Shown here one piece after another: positions 5,141 through 5,162 of a DNA stretch of 5,162 nucleotides. The stretch is from Anaerolineales bacterium (lineage in GTDB: Bacteria; Chloroflexota; Anaerolineae; Anaerolineales; Villigracilaceae), in the NCBI GenBank assembly GCA_029933275.1, contig JAOZOM010000131.1, positions 1-5,162 on the forward strand, in the 5' to 3' direction. Each line of letters begins with the position of its first letter. Within the stretch, counting starts at the first letter, position 1. Both the position numbers and the translations under genes were made by a program. Below the pieces are notes generated by a model. The model was not told the DNA's origin, did not search any database, and saw only the letters and a program-made list of their open reading frames with translations.

Positions 5141-5162
5141 ATGTCTCCAAAATCGAAAAAAC
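5141..5162 (+). CDS. Start of a gene truncated by the window edge
   Basis: Only seven codons are visible, reading MSPKSKK, and the frame is open to the edge. It follows the GntR stop by 13 bp with a well-placed GAGG, so it is probably co-transcribed with the regulator and likely under its control. By family habit it would be a transporter component, membrane protein or similar target, but nothing in the seven residues identifies it. The basic start would fit a cytosolic N-terminus ahead of a membrane segment, which is a guess. Confidence 0.5.

Overview
The window is bacterial, of moderate GC and densely coded. It holds five complete genes, the first few codons of a sixth, and short intergenic spacers filled with degenerate repeat DNA. 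No rRNA, tRNA, transposase or CRISPR array is visible. The mix of a Bacillus-type deoxynucleoside kinase, GT4 glycosyltransferases, a large family of unnamed polytopic membrane proteins and 'CTTTGTG/CACAAAG' intergenic repeats resembles Anaerolineae (Chloroflexota). This is an impression from protein and repeat style, not a proven assignment.

Layout. A deoxyadenosine/deoxyguanosine-type kinase runs leftward (63-692). A 137-bp divergent spacer, mostly one imperfect palindrome (719-830), separates it from a rightward cluster of three genes: a GT4-type glycosyltransferase (830-1870), a 483-residue membrane protein with about a dozen hydrophobic segments and a C-terminal extracytoplasmic domain (1938-3389), and a second GT4-type glycosyltransferase (3424-4536). 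A clear intrinsic terminator (4539-4569) closes the cluster. After it comes a separate unit: a strong-looking promoter with a 17-bp tandem duplication (4652-4685), a short GntR/YtrA-type regulator (4702-5127), and the start of another gene 13 bp downstream (from 5141).

How the genes may work together. The three rightward genes have gaps of 67 and 34 bp, no internal terminator, and one terminator after the last. They read as a small glycan or glycolipid assembly operon: two cytoplasmic nucleotide-sugar glycosyltransferases flanking an integral membrane protein that looks like a GT-C-type, lipid-linked-sugar-using enzyme. The product cannot be named from sequence. The kinase belongs to nucleotide salvage and has no obvious functional link. 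The GntR unit is typical of regulators that control themselves and a downstream transporter or membrane gene.

The most unusual content is in the spacers. Copies of a 9-bp-period repeat (TTTGCGnnC / TCTGTGnnC-like units, facing as inverted arms) follow the kinase, fill the divergent spacer, and appear degraded before the membrane protein. In the divergent spacer the palindrome ends on the A of the glycosyltransferase start codon and carries a TATAAT placed so that the message would be leaderless.
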